A DNA stretch of 64,000 bases from Pedobacter cryophilus. GTDB taxonomy: Bacteria; Bacteroidota; Bacteroidia; Sphingobacteriales; Sphingobacteriaceae. The translations under genes and the position numbers were made by a program. The notes beneath the pieces were generated by a model. It saw only the letters and a list, made by a program, of their open reading frames with translations, ran no database searches and had not been told where the DNA came from. The DNA lies in NCBI RefSeq assembly GCF_005116455.1, contig NZ_SWBP01000002.1:620001-684000 (forward strand), given 5' to 3'. Below, piece by piece: positions 1 through 9,745 of the stretch (the stretch's first letter is position 1; each line of letters begins with the position of its first letter).

Positions 1-57
1 CTGGTAATTTTATCTCCTTTTTAAAAATTATAAATTTAAAATACAGCAATGGTTAAT

Positions 58-711
58 TTATCCCATTAATTCTTGGTACAATTTATCAAAGGCAGCTTTT
101 AACTCGCTATAATCTTGCTCTAATTTTGCTACTCTACTTTCTAATTCGTTTACAGATTTTCGGGCAGGTTCTTCTCTAATTTCATCTTCTTCAATTAAGG
201 GTTCTCCGGCTAATAAATGTGCAAATCTTACTTCTTTTTGTCCTGATCGTTTTGGTAATTGTACAACGTAAGCAGGTGCTGATGTTGCCAATTTTTCAAG
301 CGTTTGCAATACATCATCTAAAGATTCAAATTCATATAATCTACCAGAATTGGTGTTTAATTCACCTGGGGTTTGTGGGCCTCTTAATAATAACAAACAA
401 ATTAAAGCAACCTCTGAGGGGATTAAAGGAAAGACAATAGCAAAGTTATGTTTGTATTTTACTGCTCGGCTGCCACCTCCTGTTGCGGTAGATATTAAAC
501 CCTTCTTTTTTAAACTATCTAAAGTTAAAACCACCGTTTCTTCATCATATTCTACCACCGGTTTTCTTGATGATTTTTGATTACATGCCAAGGTTAATGC
601 ATTCAATGTCATGGGGTAATAATCAGGAGTGGTTTTGCTTTTCTCCATTAAAGAGCCCAAAACTCTTATCTCTTGTGCATTTAGAAGCGGTAAATTTTTA
701 GCTGAATCCAT
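58..711 (-). CDS. UPF0502 / YceH-family protein (DUF480)
   Basis: This 217-residue protein belongs to the UPF0502 family typified by E. coli YceH, whose biochemical function is not established. The family hallmark is visible near the N terminus as EKSKTTPDYYP (residues 23-33) followed by ACNQKSSR (42-49), closely matching the E. coli protein. Residues about 10-90 and 95-175 look like two winged-helix units, so nucleic-acid binding is plausible but is inference. Residues 188-217 are a charged heptad-rich stretch that should form a short coiled coil. No signal peptide or membrane helix is present, so it is probably cytoplasmic. It reads away from the MFS gene upstream on the same strand with a 52-base gap. 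Family assignment is firm; role is unknown. Confidence 0.88.
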   Translation of the reverse strand: MDSAKNLPLLNAQEIRVLGSLMEKSKTTPDYYPMTLNALTLACNQKSSRKPVVEYDEETVVLTLDSLKKKGLISTATGGGSRAVKYKHNFAIVFPLIPSEVALICLLLLRGPQTPGELNTNSGRLYEFESLDDVLQTLEKLATSAPAYVVQLPKRSGQKEVRFAHLLAGEPLIEEDEIREEPARKSVNELESRVAKLEQDYSELKAAFDKLYQELMG

Positions 712-763
712 GGGTTAAATATAATAATATCTCATTTCCATTATATATTTTAGGAGAATGATT

Positions 764-1921
764 TTATTTGTTTGATTGAATTTTAAACAGAATCTGTGAA
801 ATTGGAATGAGCATAAATCCCGAAAAGGCAAATAAAATAAAGGAAACCCTTAAGTTAAAGGCGTGTGAAAGATAGCCAATTAGCGGTGGGCCAACCAGCA
901 TTCCAAATATAGTGTAAGTGGCCACAATAGAAATAGCCATTCCAGGTGAATATTTGGTTGATTTTCCGGCTAAACCTAAAGTCATTGGGAAAATTGAGGC
1001 AGTACCCATCCCCACCATAGCAAAGCCAATTAAACCGGTATAAATATTAGGGAAAATGATGGCTAAAAGAATGCCTGTAATAATTAAACAAGCACTTAAA
1101 ATATAGTTAGCGGCCATTCCAATTTTGTGAACAATAAAATCTGAAATAAACCTGAATGCGGCCATAAATACCACAAAAATTAAATATCCGTAAGTAAAAA
1201 TTGGCGTTTTTAATACTTCTTTAAAATATATTCCGCTCCAATCAAACATGCCTCCTTCGCAAATTGCGGCAAAAAATGTTAAAAGACCGAGACAAACAAT
1301 ATAAGGATCGGGTTTACCTAAAATAAATTTATTTCCAGAAGCAGATCTGTCATCGGTTAAAAGATGCTCATAAGAAAAGTAGGCCATAATTAAGCCAAGA
1401 ATGCCAACTATTAATAAATGGGTACCTATAGATATGTTAAAAGCAAGTAGCAAAGAAGTTAATCCGGCACCGGCTATGCCGCCCACACTCCATAAACCAT
1501 GGAAACTTCCAATAATGGGTTTCTCATATAACTTTTGGAGATTTACAGATTGCGTATTAACTCCAATATTTAAAATCCTCATAGAGAAAGCAAACATAAA
1601 TAGAGAAAAACCTAGTAAGATGATATTATTAGCATAACCAATTCCAATTAATGCTATTGCTTGAAAAATACAAGCCACAAGAATTGGAACTTTGGTGTTA
1701 AAACGAGAGATTAATACAGATGAAAATGGCAGCCCCAACAATGAGCTGATAGGAAGAATGAACAATAAGGTTCCTAATTGCGCATCATTAAGGTCTAATG
1801 ATGTTTTAATTGTTGGTATTCTTGAAGCCCATGAAGCAAATAAAAAACCTGAAAGAAAGAAGAAAACTTTTAAAAAAATACGTTTTTTACCTAAAGAGCT
1901 CATGTTGAATATAAAGCTCAA
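764..1921 (-). CDS. MFS transporter, YbjJ-like
   Basis: A 385-residue, very hydrophobic protein with about 12 predicted membrane segments, the usual size for a major facilitator. The N-terminal segment ASWASRIPTIKTSLDLND (30-47) and the following DAQLG are typical of the YbjJ-like branch, which is related to sugar permeases but poorly characterised. Substrate is unknown; export or uptake of a small polar compound is the most that can be said. A second Met at residue 7 (MSSLGKK) is an equally good start, because the first six residues add nothing recognisable. The gene lies 42 bases downstream of the acyl-CoA ligase on the same strand, but nothing links them functionally. Confidence 0.8.
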   Translation of the reverse strand: MSFIFNMSSLGKKRIFLKVFFFLSGFLFASWASRIPTIKTSLDLNDAQLGTLLFILPISSLLGLPFSSVLISRFNTKVPILVACIFQAIALIGIGYANNIILLGFSLFMFAFSMRILNIGVNTQSVNLQKLYEKPIIGSFHGLWSVGGIAGAGLTSLLLAFNISIGTHLLIVGILGLIMAYFSYEHLLTDDRSASGNKFILGKPDPYIVCLGLLTFFAAICEGGMFDWSGIYFKEVLKTPIFTYGYLIFVVFMAAFRFISDFIVHKIGMAANYILSACLIITGILLAIIFPNIYTGLIGFAMVGMGTASIFPMTLGLAGKSTKYSPGMAISIVATYTIFGMLVGPPLIGYLSHAFNLRVSFILFAFSGFMLIPISQILFKIQSNK

Positions 1922-1963
1922 ATATCCCCTTTTTTGTAGGTATTTAGCAGATTAATTTTAAAA

Positions 1964-3877
1964 TTAATCTGCTTCAGTTCCAACTAAATACATTTCTTCA
2001 ATTGCTTCGGCGTATTTTTTCTCAATTACTTTTCTTTTTGGTTTCATAGTAGGAGTGATGTCTCCTTCTTCAATTGTAAATGGATTTCTTTTCACCTTAA
2101 AGTGTTTAATGCGTTCAAACTTTGCCAATTCATTGGAGTATTTCTTCACGTCTTCGGCAATCCAGTTAATGATTTGATCATCGTCAATAAAAGTATCGGG
2201 TAAATCAAAAAAAGCATCTTTTAAATGAAAAGTTTCTTGAAGTGTTTCTCTTCCTGGGGTGATAATAGCGGTGATATATTCTTTCTTATCACCAATTAAG
2301 AACACACTCTCAATTTTAGGACTTTTTAGATAGGTGTTTTCTACAGGGGTAGGATAAACGTTTTTGCCAAAAGCATTCACCAACATATTTTTAATACGAT
2401 CTGTGATTTGCAAATTCCCTTTGAAAAATCGACCTATATCGCCGGTATGAAACCATCCATCAGCATCAATAACTTCTGCTGTTTCGGCAGGTTTGTTCCA
2501 ATAGCCTTTCATTACGCAATGCCCTCTCACACAAATTTCACCTTCTTCGCATTCAAAATCTTCGTTAAAAGTATCGTGAGTTTGAATAGAAATGAATTTT
2601 TTAGTATCAACATCCTGAATGCCCACCTCTATTCCTGGTATCACACGCCCAACAGTTCCATAAACCTGACGATGATATTCTGTAACAGACATTACCGGCG
2701 AAGTTTCGGTTAAACCAAAACCTTCTAAAATTTTTATCCCAAGATTTCCAAAAAACTCACCCACATTTTTAGGTAATGCTGCCCCACCAGAAATCATAAA
2801 TTTTAATCTTCCACCAGTTTTCTCTTTTATTTTGCTGAACACTAATTTTTCGGCAATGGCGTGTTTCATGGATAGAAAAACATTGGGTGTTTTTCCTGCT
2901 TCTTGTACTTCTCTATATTTTTGGCCTATTTCTAAAGCCCAAAGGAATATTTTTGCTTTTACACCGCCTGCGGCAGTCCCGCTTTTGATGGCTTTATCAT
3001 GAATTTTCTCTAACAATCTGGGTACGCAAGACATCACGGTAGGTCTAACTTCGCCCATGTTTTTTGCTAGTAATTCTAAGCTTTGTGCAAAAGCTATTTT
3101 ACAACCTTTTGCACAGCAAACATGGTAAGTTGCAGTCCGTTCAAAAACGTGACTTAAAGGTAAAAAAGATAGAAAAGTTTCATTTTTATCAATCACAGGT
3201 ATTTGCTGTAAGCAAACTTTAACATTCTCTACAAAATTAGAATGGGTAAGCATTACTCCTTTTGGGATTCCGGTAGTGCCTGAGGTGTAAATCAATGCCG
3301 AAATATCACTTGGTAACACCTCTGCTCTTCTTTGGTTGATAAGGTTTTTGTAACGCTCTAAGTTTTGTTTACCTTCTGTGATCACTTGAGAAAGACTAAT
3401 CACTCCTGCATTAAGTATTGTTTTTTCGGTGATTTTTTCATAATCAGAAAATACCGGAATAATTCTAATCAACTCGGGGCAATTATTAGCTATTTTAATG
3501 ATCTTTTTTAATAAAAAATGAGTGCCAACCAAAATGGTTTTAGCTCCAGAATCATTTAATATATATTCAATTTCATGTTCAGAAAGCGTAGGGTAAATGG
3601 AGGTATTGATGGCTCCAATTTGTTGTAAAGCTTGGTCATAGTAAACATATTCTGGACAGTTTTCTATAATAAAACCACATCTATCACCTTTATTAATTCC
3701 TATTTCTAAGAAATAAGCAGAAATGGCATCGGCATTAGCCAAAGTTTCTTTATAAGAAATCTCTTCCCAATTATTCCCGACTTTTCTGAGTAAGAAAGTG
3801 TTTTCTTCGCTGTGAATGTTTTTCACAACGTTTCTCAATAAATTAGGTACAGTAGTTAATGCTGTGATCGAATTCAT
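1964..3877 (-). CDS. Long-chain fatty acid-CoA ligase (AMP-binding)
   Basis: A 637-residue member of the ANL adenylating superfamily, expected to activate long-chain fatty acids to acyl-CoA with ATP. The phosphate-binding signature LIYTSGTTGIPKGV is at residues 195-208, GFGLTETSP follows in the middle of the protein, and the hinge motif DGWFHTGDIG is about two-thirds along. The length of just over 600 residues matches the eukaryote-like FadD/FAA group common in Bacteroidetes rather than the shorter E. coli FadD. No signal peptide; probably cytoplasmic or peripheral at the inner membrane. A hairpin at 3946-3975 separates it from the isc operon upstream. The chain-length preference cannot be read from sequence. 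Confidence 0.9.
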   Translation of the reverse strand: MNSITALTTVPNLLRNVVKNIHSEENTFLLRKVGNNWEEISYKETLANADAISAYFLEIGINKGDRCGFIIENCPEYVYYDQALQQIGAINTSIYPTLSEHEIEYILNDSGAKTILVGTHFLLKKIIKIANNCPELIRIIPVFSDYEKITEKTILNAGVISLSQVITEGKQNLERYKNLINQRRAEVLPSDISALIYTSGTTGIPKGVMLTHSNFVENVKVCLQQIPVIDKNETFLSFLPLSHVFERTATYHVCCAKGCKIAFAQSLELLAKNMGEVRPTVMSCVPRLLEKIHDKAIKSGTAAGGVKAKIFLWALEIGQKYREVQEAGKTPNVFLSMKHAIAEKLVFSKIKEKTGGRLKFMISGGAALPKNVGEFFGNLGIKILEGFGLTETSPVMSVTEYHRQVYGTVGRVIPGIEVGIQDVDTKKFISIQTHDTFNEDFECEEGEICVRGHCVMKGYWNKPAETAEVIDADGWFHTGDIGRFFKGNLQITDRIKNMLVNAFGKNVYPTPVENTYLKSPKIESVFLIGDKKEYITAIITPGRETLQETFHLKDAFFDLPDTFIDDDQIINWIAEDVKKYSNELAKFERIKHFKVKRNPFTIEEGDITPTMKPKRKVIEKKYAEAIEEMYLVGTEAD

Positions 3878-3945
3878 TTTAATAAATTAGGTTATAAATT
3901 GGTTTGGTTTAAAAAACAATATTAGGCTATTTCACCTTAAATACA

Positions 3946-3975
3946 AAAAGGGTACCTAATTAAAGATACCCTTTT
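3946..3975 (-). terminator. Terminator after the isc operon
   Basis: Nine-base arms AAAAGGGTA (3946-3954) and TACCCTTTT (3967-3975) enclose a 12-base loop. On the minus strand the hairpin runs into a short T-rich tail, placing it just after the iscA stop. Confidence 0.7.
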
Positions 3976-3994
3976 AAAATATGATTAAATGAAC

Positions 3995-4321
3995 TTAAAC
4001 AGAGAAACTTTCTCCGCATCCACAAGTACGAGAAGCATTAGGATTAACAAAGTTAAATCCTTTGCCATTTAAGCCATCAGAAAAATCTAATTCGGTTCCT
4101 GCTAAGTAAAGGAAAGATTTCATGTCTAAAACAATTTTCAAACCTTTATCTTCAAAATCTTGATCTCCTTTTTGGGTTTCATTATCGAAATCCATATTGT
4201 AAGACAAGCCAGAGCAGCCACCACCTTTTACAGAAACACGCAGGAAATAAGAAGCATCTAACCCCGCATCTTTCATCAACTCTTCTATCTTGTATTTTGC
4301 TTTATCTGTTATTGTTACCAT
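3995..4321 (-). CDS. iscA: Iron-sulfur assembly protein IscA (A-type carrier)
   Basis: A 108-residue A-type carrier that binds and transfers Fe-S clusters to apoproteins. The three conserved ligand cysteines are present: one in GGGCSGLSY near residue 36 and two in the C-terminal RTCGCGESFSV. I chose the ATG at 4321 (MVTITDKAKYK) rather than the upstream in-frame ATG at 4357, because the extra twelve residues lie inside an inverted repeat and family members start at this point and are about 107 residues long. It is the last gene of iscS-iscU-iscA on the minus strand, separated from iscU by a palindromic repeat at 4331-4412. Confidence 0.92.
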   Translation of the reverse strand: MVTITDKAKYKIEELMKDAGLDASYFLRVSVKGGGCSGLSYNMDFDNETQKGDQDFEDKGLKIVLDMKSFLYLAGTELDFSDGLNGKGFNFVNPNASRTCGCGESFSV

Positions 4322-4330
4322 TATTTCTAG

Positions 4331-4412
4331 AATCAAGTAAATAGTATCAAGTATCAAGACTTATGAAATCGTACTTTACAGTCTCGATTCTTGATACTTA
4401 AATCTTGCTACT
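4331..4412. repeat. Inverted repeat between iscU and iscA
   Basis: The whole iscU-iscA gap is occupied by an imperfect palindrome. AAGTATCAAGA (4349-4359) pairs with TTCTTGATACTT (4388-4399), and further copies of the ATCAAG/CTTGAT word flank them. It resembles short dispersed palindromic elements of Sphingobacteriaceae genomes, though that is from memory. In mRNA it would form a stem between two co-transcribed genes. Confidence 0.6.
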
Positions 4413-4414
4413 TT

Positions 4415-4828
4415 TTAGTGATGTGATTTCTCTAACTCAATTGCTGGCATACCGTTTTTAACACGATAGTCATTAATTGCAGATTTTATTGCGTCTTCTG
4501 CTAAAACAGAACAATGTATTTTAACTGGAGGTAAAGCCAATTCTTCCACAATATCCATGTTATCAATAGTTAAAGCATCATCAATAGATTTTCCTTTTAA
4601 CCATTCTGTTGCTAAAGAAGAAGAAGCAATAGCAGAACCACAACCAAATGTTTTGAATTTGGCATCGGTAATAATGTTATTCTCGTCAACTTCTATTTGT
4701 AAACGCATTACATCACCACACTCTGGTGCGCCAACTAATCCTGTTCCAACACTTTTCTTTGATTTGTCTAGTGTTCCAACGTTTCTTGGATTGCTGTAAT
4801 GATCAATTACTTTATCTGAATATGCCAT
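4415..4828 (-). CDS. iscU: Fe-S cluster scaffold protein IscU
   Basis: A 137-residue scaffold on which IscS-derived sulfur and iron are assembled into [2Fe-2S] clusters. The three cluster cysteines are C37 (in ECGD, followed by the conserved Asp39), C63 (in FGCGSA) and C106 (in KIHCSV). The LPPVK motif (99-103), the binding site for the HscA-type Hsp70 chaperone, is intact, so this is a true IscU rather than SufU. A strong Shine-Dalgarno-like AGGAGG lies nine bases before the ATG, which is uncommon in Bacteroidetes. It sits between iscS and iscA on the same strand; the chaperones hscA/hscB are not in this window. Confidence 0.95.
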   Translation of the reverse strand: MAYSDKVIDHYSNPRNVGTLDKSKKSVGTGLVGAPECGDVMRLQIEVDENNIITDAKFKTFGCGSAIASSSLATEWLKGKSIDDALTIDNMDIVEELALPPVKIHCSVLAEDAIKSAINDYRVKNGMPAIELEKSHH

Positions 4829-4920
4829 GTCTTTTATCCTCCTGCCTCCCTAAAGGGAGATTAATTTATATTTTAATTTATTTATTTTTATTTGATATTC
4901 TCCCCTTTAAGGGTTGGGTG
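4829..4920. repeat. Palindromic spacer between iscS and iscU
   Basis: The 92-base gap contains a self-complementary CTCCCTAAAGGGAG (4845-4858 region) and a related CTCCCCTTTAAGGG near 4901-4915. Together these form inverted copies of a CCCTTTAAGGG-like word. Similar spacers are dispersed in related genomes (recollection, not searched). It also supplies the AGGAGG before iscU. Confidence 0.45.
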
Positions 4921-6135
4921 CTAATGTGCCGCCCACTCAATAGAATCAAGATCTATACCTTCTTTAAACATTTCCCAAAGTGGAGATAAATCTCTTAAAT
5001 GGTTAACAGCTTTTTTAGTACTCTCTATGGTGAAATCAATTTCTTCTTCGGTTGTAAATCTTCCTAATCCAAAACGGATAGAAGAATGTGCTAAATCATC
5101 AGACAAACCTAAACTCTTTAATACATAAGATGGCTCTAAAGATGCTGATGTACATGCCGAACCAGATGATACCGCCATGTCTTTCATCGCCATCATTAAT
5201 CCTTCTCCTTCAACATATTTAAAAGAGATATTTGCTGTATGAGGCAATCTATGTGCTGGGTTTCCATTCACATAAGATTCTTCTAATTCCGTTAAGCTTT
5301 TTTCTAATTTATCTCTTAAAGCAGAAAGTCTGATAGCTTCTTCTTCCATTTCGTTGAAGCAAAGTTCGCAGGCTTTACCTAAACCAACAATACCAGGAAC
5401 GTTTAAAGTACCAGAACGCATTCCACGTTCATGTCCACCGCCATCCATTTGTGAAGTCACCTTAACTCTTGGGTTTTTTCTTCTTACATATAATGCGCCA
5501 ACACCTTTTGGACCGTACATTTTATGTCCAGATAGTGCTAAAAGATCAATTCCATCTTCAATAACATTCACCTTTATTTTACCAACCGCTTGTACCGCAT
5601 CTGTAAAAAATAAAGCGCCATGTTTATGAGCTATCGCAGATATTTCTTTCACTGGTTGAATTACTCCAATTTCATTATTAGCATACATGATAGCAACCAG
5701 AATGGTTTGATCTGTCATTGCAGCTTCTAATTTGTTTAAATCAACTAATCCATCAGATTCAACATCTAAGTAGGTAATGTTTGCACCTAATTTTTCTAAA
5801 TGCTTGCAAGCATCTAATACTGCTTTATGTTCTGTAGTTAAGGTAATGATGTGATTACCTTTTTCTTTATACATTTCATAAACGCCTTTAATTGCTAAAT
5901 TATCAGATTCTGTTGCACCAGAAGTAAAAATAATTTCCTTCTCTGTAGCGCCAATTAATTTGGCAACTTGCTCACGAGCATAATCTACGCCCTCTTCTGC
6001 AGCCCATCCAAAAGGATGATTTCTACTTGCTGCATTTCCAAATTTTTCTGTGAAATAAGGTAACATCGCTTCAAGAACCCTGGGATCCATTGGTGTTGTA
6101 GCGTTATTATCTAAGTATATAGGAGTTTTTAACAT
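4921..6135 (-). CDS. iscS: Cysteine desulfurase IscS
   Basis: A 404-residue PLP-dependent class V aminotransferase-fold enzyme that releases sulfur from cysteine for cluster assembly. The N terminus [13 protein letters not shown] is diagnostic. The PLP lysine is in [15 protein letters not shown], and the mobile active-site cysteine loop reads [14 protein letters not shown], the IscS/NifS group-I type. I start it at the ATG at 6135 ([10 protein letters not shown]); an in-frame start 30 bases upstream adds ten residues with no family match. A Bacteroidetes -7-like element, TACATTTG on the minus strand, is at 6165-6172. It is the first gene of iscS-iscU-iscA. Confidence 0.94.
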   Translation of the reverse strand: MLKTPIYLDNNATTPMDPRVLEAMLPYFTEKFGNAASRNHPFGWAAEEGVDYAREQVAKLIGATEKEIIFTSGATESDNLAIKGVYEMYKEKGNHIITLTTEHKAVLDACKHLEKLGANITYLDVESDGLVDLNKLEAAMTDQTILVAIMYANNEIGVIQPVKEISAIAHKHGALFFTDAVQAVGKIKVNVIEDGIDLLALSGHKMYGPKGVGALYVRRKNPRVKVTSQMDGGGHERGMRSGTLNVPGIVGLGKACELCFNEMEEEAIRLSALRDKLEKSLTELEESYVNGNPAHRLPHTANISFKYVEGEGLMMAMKDMAVSSGSACTSASLEPSYVLKSLGLSDDLAHSSIRFGLGRFTTEEEIDFTIESTKKAVNHLRDLSPLWEMFKEGIDLDSIEWAAH

Positions 6136-6250
6136 CTTATTTAGAATTGTTATAATTACAGACACAAATGTAATAAAAAAGTTTTGGAGCAGTCATAGTT
6201 TATCTTTATACAGCTATAGGTAAATTGGTCATTAAAATGCAATTTTGAAC

Positions 6251-6655
6251 ATGTTGAATAAGTTAGAACACGTAGGAATAGCGGTAAAAGATTTAGCGGT
6301 TGCCTCGCAGCTTTATCAATCTTTACTAGGAGTAGAAAGCTATAAACAAGAGGAGGTAGCTAGTGAAAACGTGATGACCGAGTTTTTTAAAGTCGGCGAT
6401 ACAAAAATAGAATTGTTGGCTGCTAGCAATGAAAAAAGCACAATTTTAAAGTTTATTGAAAAAAAAGGAGAAGGAATTCATCATTTAGCATTTGAAGTTG
6501 ATGATATTTATGTAGAAATGGAACGCTTAAAAAAAGAAGGTTTTATTTTGTTAAATGATGAGCCAAAAAAAGGAGCTGATAATAAGCTCATTTGTTTTGT
6601 TCATCCAAGATCTTCAAACGGAGTTTTAATAGAACTTTGTCAAGAAATTACATAA
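6251..6655 (+). CDS. mce: Methylmalonyl-CoA epimerase
   Basis: A 134-residue vicinal-oxygen-chelate protein that interconverts (2R)- and (2S)-methylmalonyl-CoA in propionate metabolism. The opening MLNKLEHVGIAVKDL is typical, with the first metal-binding His in EHVGIAV. The second is in GIHHLAFEVDD, and the terminal metal glutamate lies in LIELCQ. Length matches the family (about 135). The ATG at 6251 is preferred over the in-frame TTG at 6245. It diverges from iscS and is followed one base after its stop by the GAF gene, so the two are probably co-transcribed; methylmalonyl-CoA mutase is not in the window. Confidence 0.9.
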   Translation: MLNKLEHVGIAVKDLAVASQLYQSLLGVESYKQEEVASENVMTEFFKVGDTKIELLAASNEKSTILKFIEKKGEGIHHLAFEVDDIYVEMERLKKEGFILLNDEPKKGADNKLICFVHPRSSNGVLIELCQEIT

Positions 6656-6656
6656 A

Positions 6657-7349
6657 ATGGATAAAAACGACAAAGAAGTAGAGCGATTAAAAGCGGTACA
6701 CAAGTATCTTTTGTTTGATTTAAAAAAGGAAATACAATTAATAGCAAAGCTAGCTTCTTTTATTACCGGTACTCCAATTGCCTTAATTACTTTGTTAGAC
6801 AGGGAAGAGCAAATTGTTTTAGCCAGTGAGGGAATTAAGCTGGATAAACTACCCAGAGATACTTCTTTTTGTAATCACGCTATAGAATCTGATGAGGTAA
6901 TGGTGGTAGAAGATGCTAGTAAAGATGAAAGATTTCAAAATTTCCCATCAGTTACCGGCGAATTAAATATAAGATTTTACGCCAGTGCAAATCTTTCTTC
7001 TGATGATGGTTTTAAAATAGGAACCTTATGCATTTATGATGTTAAACCAAAGAAAATCACAGATTTTGAGAAAGAAAATTTGCAAATTTTAGCCATTCAA
7101 GTGAATCACATTTTAGAACTCGATAAACAATTTAGGTTATCGGTAGAGAAAAATAAGCTTTTAGCAAAAGTAGCTTTAATTCACTCTCATAAACTTAGTG
7201 GGCCATTATCTTCTATTTTAGAAATCACTAATTTAATTAAATTCGATAATTATAAATTTAATCCTCAATATTTATCGATACTAGAAAAATCAGCAAATCA
7301 ACTAAATGATGAAATAAAAAAAATCACAGAGATAATAATTGATAATTAA
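6657..7349 (+). CDS. GAF-domain protein with an incomplete histidine-kinase-like tail
   Basis: A 230-residue cytoplasmic protein. Residues about 20-155 form a GAF domain, with ITGTPIALITLLDREEQ and TSFCNHAI typical of bacterial signalling GAFs. Residues about 175-230 resemble the dimerisation/phosphoacceptor helix of a histidine kinase: a His in HSHKLSGPLSSILEI sits where the H-box would be. No ATP-binding catalytic domain follows; the gene simply stops. It may act as a phosphoacceptor or dimeric sensor partnered by another kinase, or the His may be vestigial. It overlaps transcriptionally with the epimerase gene (one-base gap). Ligand is unknown. Confidence 0.75.
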   Translation: MDKNDKEVERLKAVHKYLLFDLKKEIQLIAKLASFITGTPIALITLLDREEQIVLASEGIKLDKLPRDTSFCNHAIESDEVMVVEDASKDERFQNFPSVTGELNIRFYASANLSSDDGFKIGTLCIYDVKPKKITDFEKENLQILAIQVNHILELDKQFRLSVEKNKLLAKVALIHSHKLSGPLSSILEITNLIKFDNYKFNPQYLSILEKSANQLNDEIKKITEIIIDN

Positions 7350-7362
7350 AAGCTTAAACTCT

Positions 7363-7392
7363 TTTGTATATAATAATTTTTATTTAGTTTTG
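7363..7392 (+). promoter_or_regulatory. Bacteroidetes-type promoter for L31
   Basis: A -33 element TTTG (7363-7366) is followed after 18 bases by the -7 element TAGTTTTG (7385-7392), matching the TTTG/TAnnTTTG consensus of the Bacteroidetes primary sigma factor. The L31 start codon is 38 bases downstream. Confidence 0.7.
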
Positions 7393-7430
7393 CAATTCTA
7401 AAATATTGGCGAAGAAAGGCACATAATAAC

Positions 7431-7679
7431 ATGAAAAAAGATTTGCACCCATCAAATTATAGATTAGTAGTTTTTAAAGACATGTCAAATGAATATGCTT
7501 TTATGACTAAATCTTGTATCAATACCAACGAAACTGTAAAGTGGGAAGATGGTAATGAATACCCATTAGTGAAATTAGAAATTTCTCACACTTCACACCC
7601 ATTTTATACTGGTAAAATGAAGTTAGTAGATACAGCAGGACGTATTGACAAGTTCAAAACGCGTTACGCTAAAAAATAA
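7431..7679 (+). CDS. rpmE2: 50S ribosomal protein L31 type B
   Basis: An 82-residue ribosomal protein of the large subunit. The opening [19 protein letters not shown] and the C-terminal [20 protein letters not shown] are characteristic. The CxxC zinc pair of type A L31 is absent (the only Cys is in KSCINT), so this is the zinc-independent type B (YkgM-like) paralog; no type A copy is in the window. It has its own promoter (7363-7392) and a strong terminator (7705-7735), so it is a single-gene transcription unit. Confidence 0.95.
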   Translation: MKKDLHPSNYRLVVFKDMSNEYAFMTKSCINTNETVKWEDGNEYPLVKLEISHTSHPFYTGKMKLVDTAGRIDKFKTRYAKK

Positions 7680-7704
7680 TTTTAATATTATTTACATTAT
7701 TTGA

Positions 7705-7735
7705 AAGTCCCGACTTGTTAGTCGGGACTTTTTTT
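7705..7735 (+). terminator. Rho-independent terminator of rpmE2
   Basis: Perfect ten-base arms AAGTCCCGAC (7705-7714) and GTCGGGACTT (7721-7730) with a six-base loop are followed by a T run. It ends only 14 bases before the next start codon, so the GlmU-like gene is probably transcribed by limited read-through or from a promoter overlapping it. Confidence 0.88.
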
Positions 7736-7748
7736 GTTTTTTTGTAGT

Positions 7749-8924
7749 ATGACAATCATTTTTTTTGATGATCAATCAAGGGAAACGCTTTTTCCTTTAA
7801 CCTTTACTCGTCCAGTTGCCGATTTACGAATTGGTATTTTAAAAATTTCTGAAAAGTGGTTACATCATTTTAAATCAGAATCATCTTACCTCACTGCAAA
7901 ATACTTACAAGCTAAGTTTCCTTTTAATTTATCAACCCATAATATTTTTATTAATGGATCTATTTGTCCTGATCAAAATGTTTTAGCCGCAGTAGAAAAA
8001 TTAAAAGAAGGAGAAGCATTGGTAAAGGGAGCAATTTGTGTAGCTGTTAAATCAAACGAAGTAAATTTTGATTTTAAAGAGCTTCATAAATTTGAAAAGG
8101 TAAATTTTGATACTGATTTACTAAAAATAAGTTTCCCCGAAGATATTTTTAAGCATAATGATAGTCAAATCAGATCGGATTTTGATTTACTTACCAATGG
8201 GAGAACTTCACAACCATTAAGTAGCACTAATACCATCATTGGGGATGATATTTTTGCTGAAGAAGGAGCTGAAGCTGAATGTTGCTCTTTCAACACCAAA
8301 AACGGTCCTATTTATTTAGGTAAAAACTCTCAGGTTTGGGAAGGTACACATGTAAGAGGTGCCTTAGCTTTGTGTAATGATAGCCAAATAAAAATGGGCG
8401 CAAAAATTTATGGAGCAACTACTATAGGACCTAATTCTAGAGTGGGTGGCGAGATAAATAACGCTGTAATTTGGGGTAACTCTTCTAAAGGGCATGATGG
8501 CTATTTAGGAAATGCAGTTTTAGGAGAATGGTGTAATATTGGCGCCGATTCTAATAACTCCAACCTCAAAAATAATTATGCCGAAGTGAGGTTGTGGGAT
8601 TATAATACCGAAAGATTTAGAAAAACAGGCTTACAGTTTTGTGGCTTAATTATGGCCGATCATGCAAAATGCGGAATAAATACGATGTTTAATACGGGTA
8701 CAGTAGTAGGAGTGGGGGCTAATGTTTTTGGTGCAGGTTTCCCCAGAAATTTTATTGCAGACTTTGCCTGGGGTGGAGCCCATGGTTTTGAAACTTACGC
8801 TCTAAACAAAATGTTTGAAACCGTAGAAAAAGTTTTTGAAAGAAGAAATAGGGTTTTTGACCAAACAGAGCAAGATATTTTAACACATCTATTTAATTAT
8901 ACAGAACAATACAGAAGATTTTAA
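7749..8924 (+). CDS. GlmU-family (putative sugar nucleotidyltransferase) protein
   Basis: A 391-residue protein related to the GlmU N-acetylglucosamine-1-phosphate uridyltransferase family but shorter than true GlmU. The N terminus has a compact nucleotidyltransferase-like region (FFDDQSRETLFPLTFTRP). The C-terminal half has left-handed beta-helix hexapeptide repeats from about residue 180 to 340, with GAKIYGATTIGPNSRVGGEI visible. Canonical GlmU pyrophosphorylase motifs are not intact, so its activity is uncertain; homologs next to tpiA are common in Bacteroidetes. The ATG at 7749 is chosen because the upstream in-frame start at 7734 lies inside the rpmE2 terminator. tpiA follows after eight bases, implying an operon. 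Confidence 0.82.
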   Translation: MTIIFFDDQSRETLFPLTFTRPVADLRIGILKISEKWLHHFKSESSYLTAKYLQAKFPFNLSTHNIFINGSICPDQNVLAAVEKLKEGEALVKGAICVAVKSNEVNFDFKELHKFEKVNFDTDLLKISFPEDIFKHNDSQIRSDFDLLTNGRTSQPLSSTNTIIGDDIFAEEGAEAECCSFNTKNGPIYLGKNSQVWEGTHVRGALALCNDSQIKMGAKIYGATTIGPNSRVGGEINNAVIWGNSSKGHDGYLGNAVLGEWCNIGADSNNSNLKNNYAEVRLWDYNTERFRKTGLQFCGLIMADHAKCGINTMFNTGTVVGVGANVFGAGFPRNFIADFAWGGAHGFETYALNKMFETVEKVFERRNRVFDQTEQDILTHLFNYTEQYRRF

Positions 8925-8932
8925 AATAAGTT

Positions 8933-9738
<806 letters not shown>

Positions 9739-9745
9739 CAAGATG

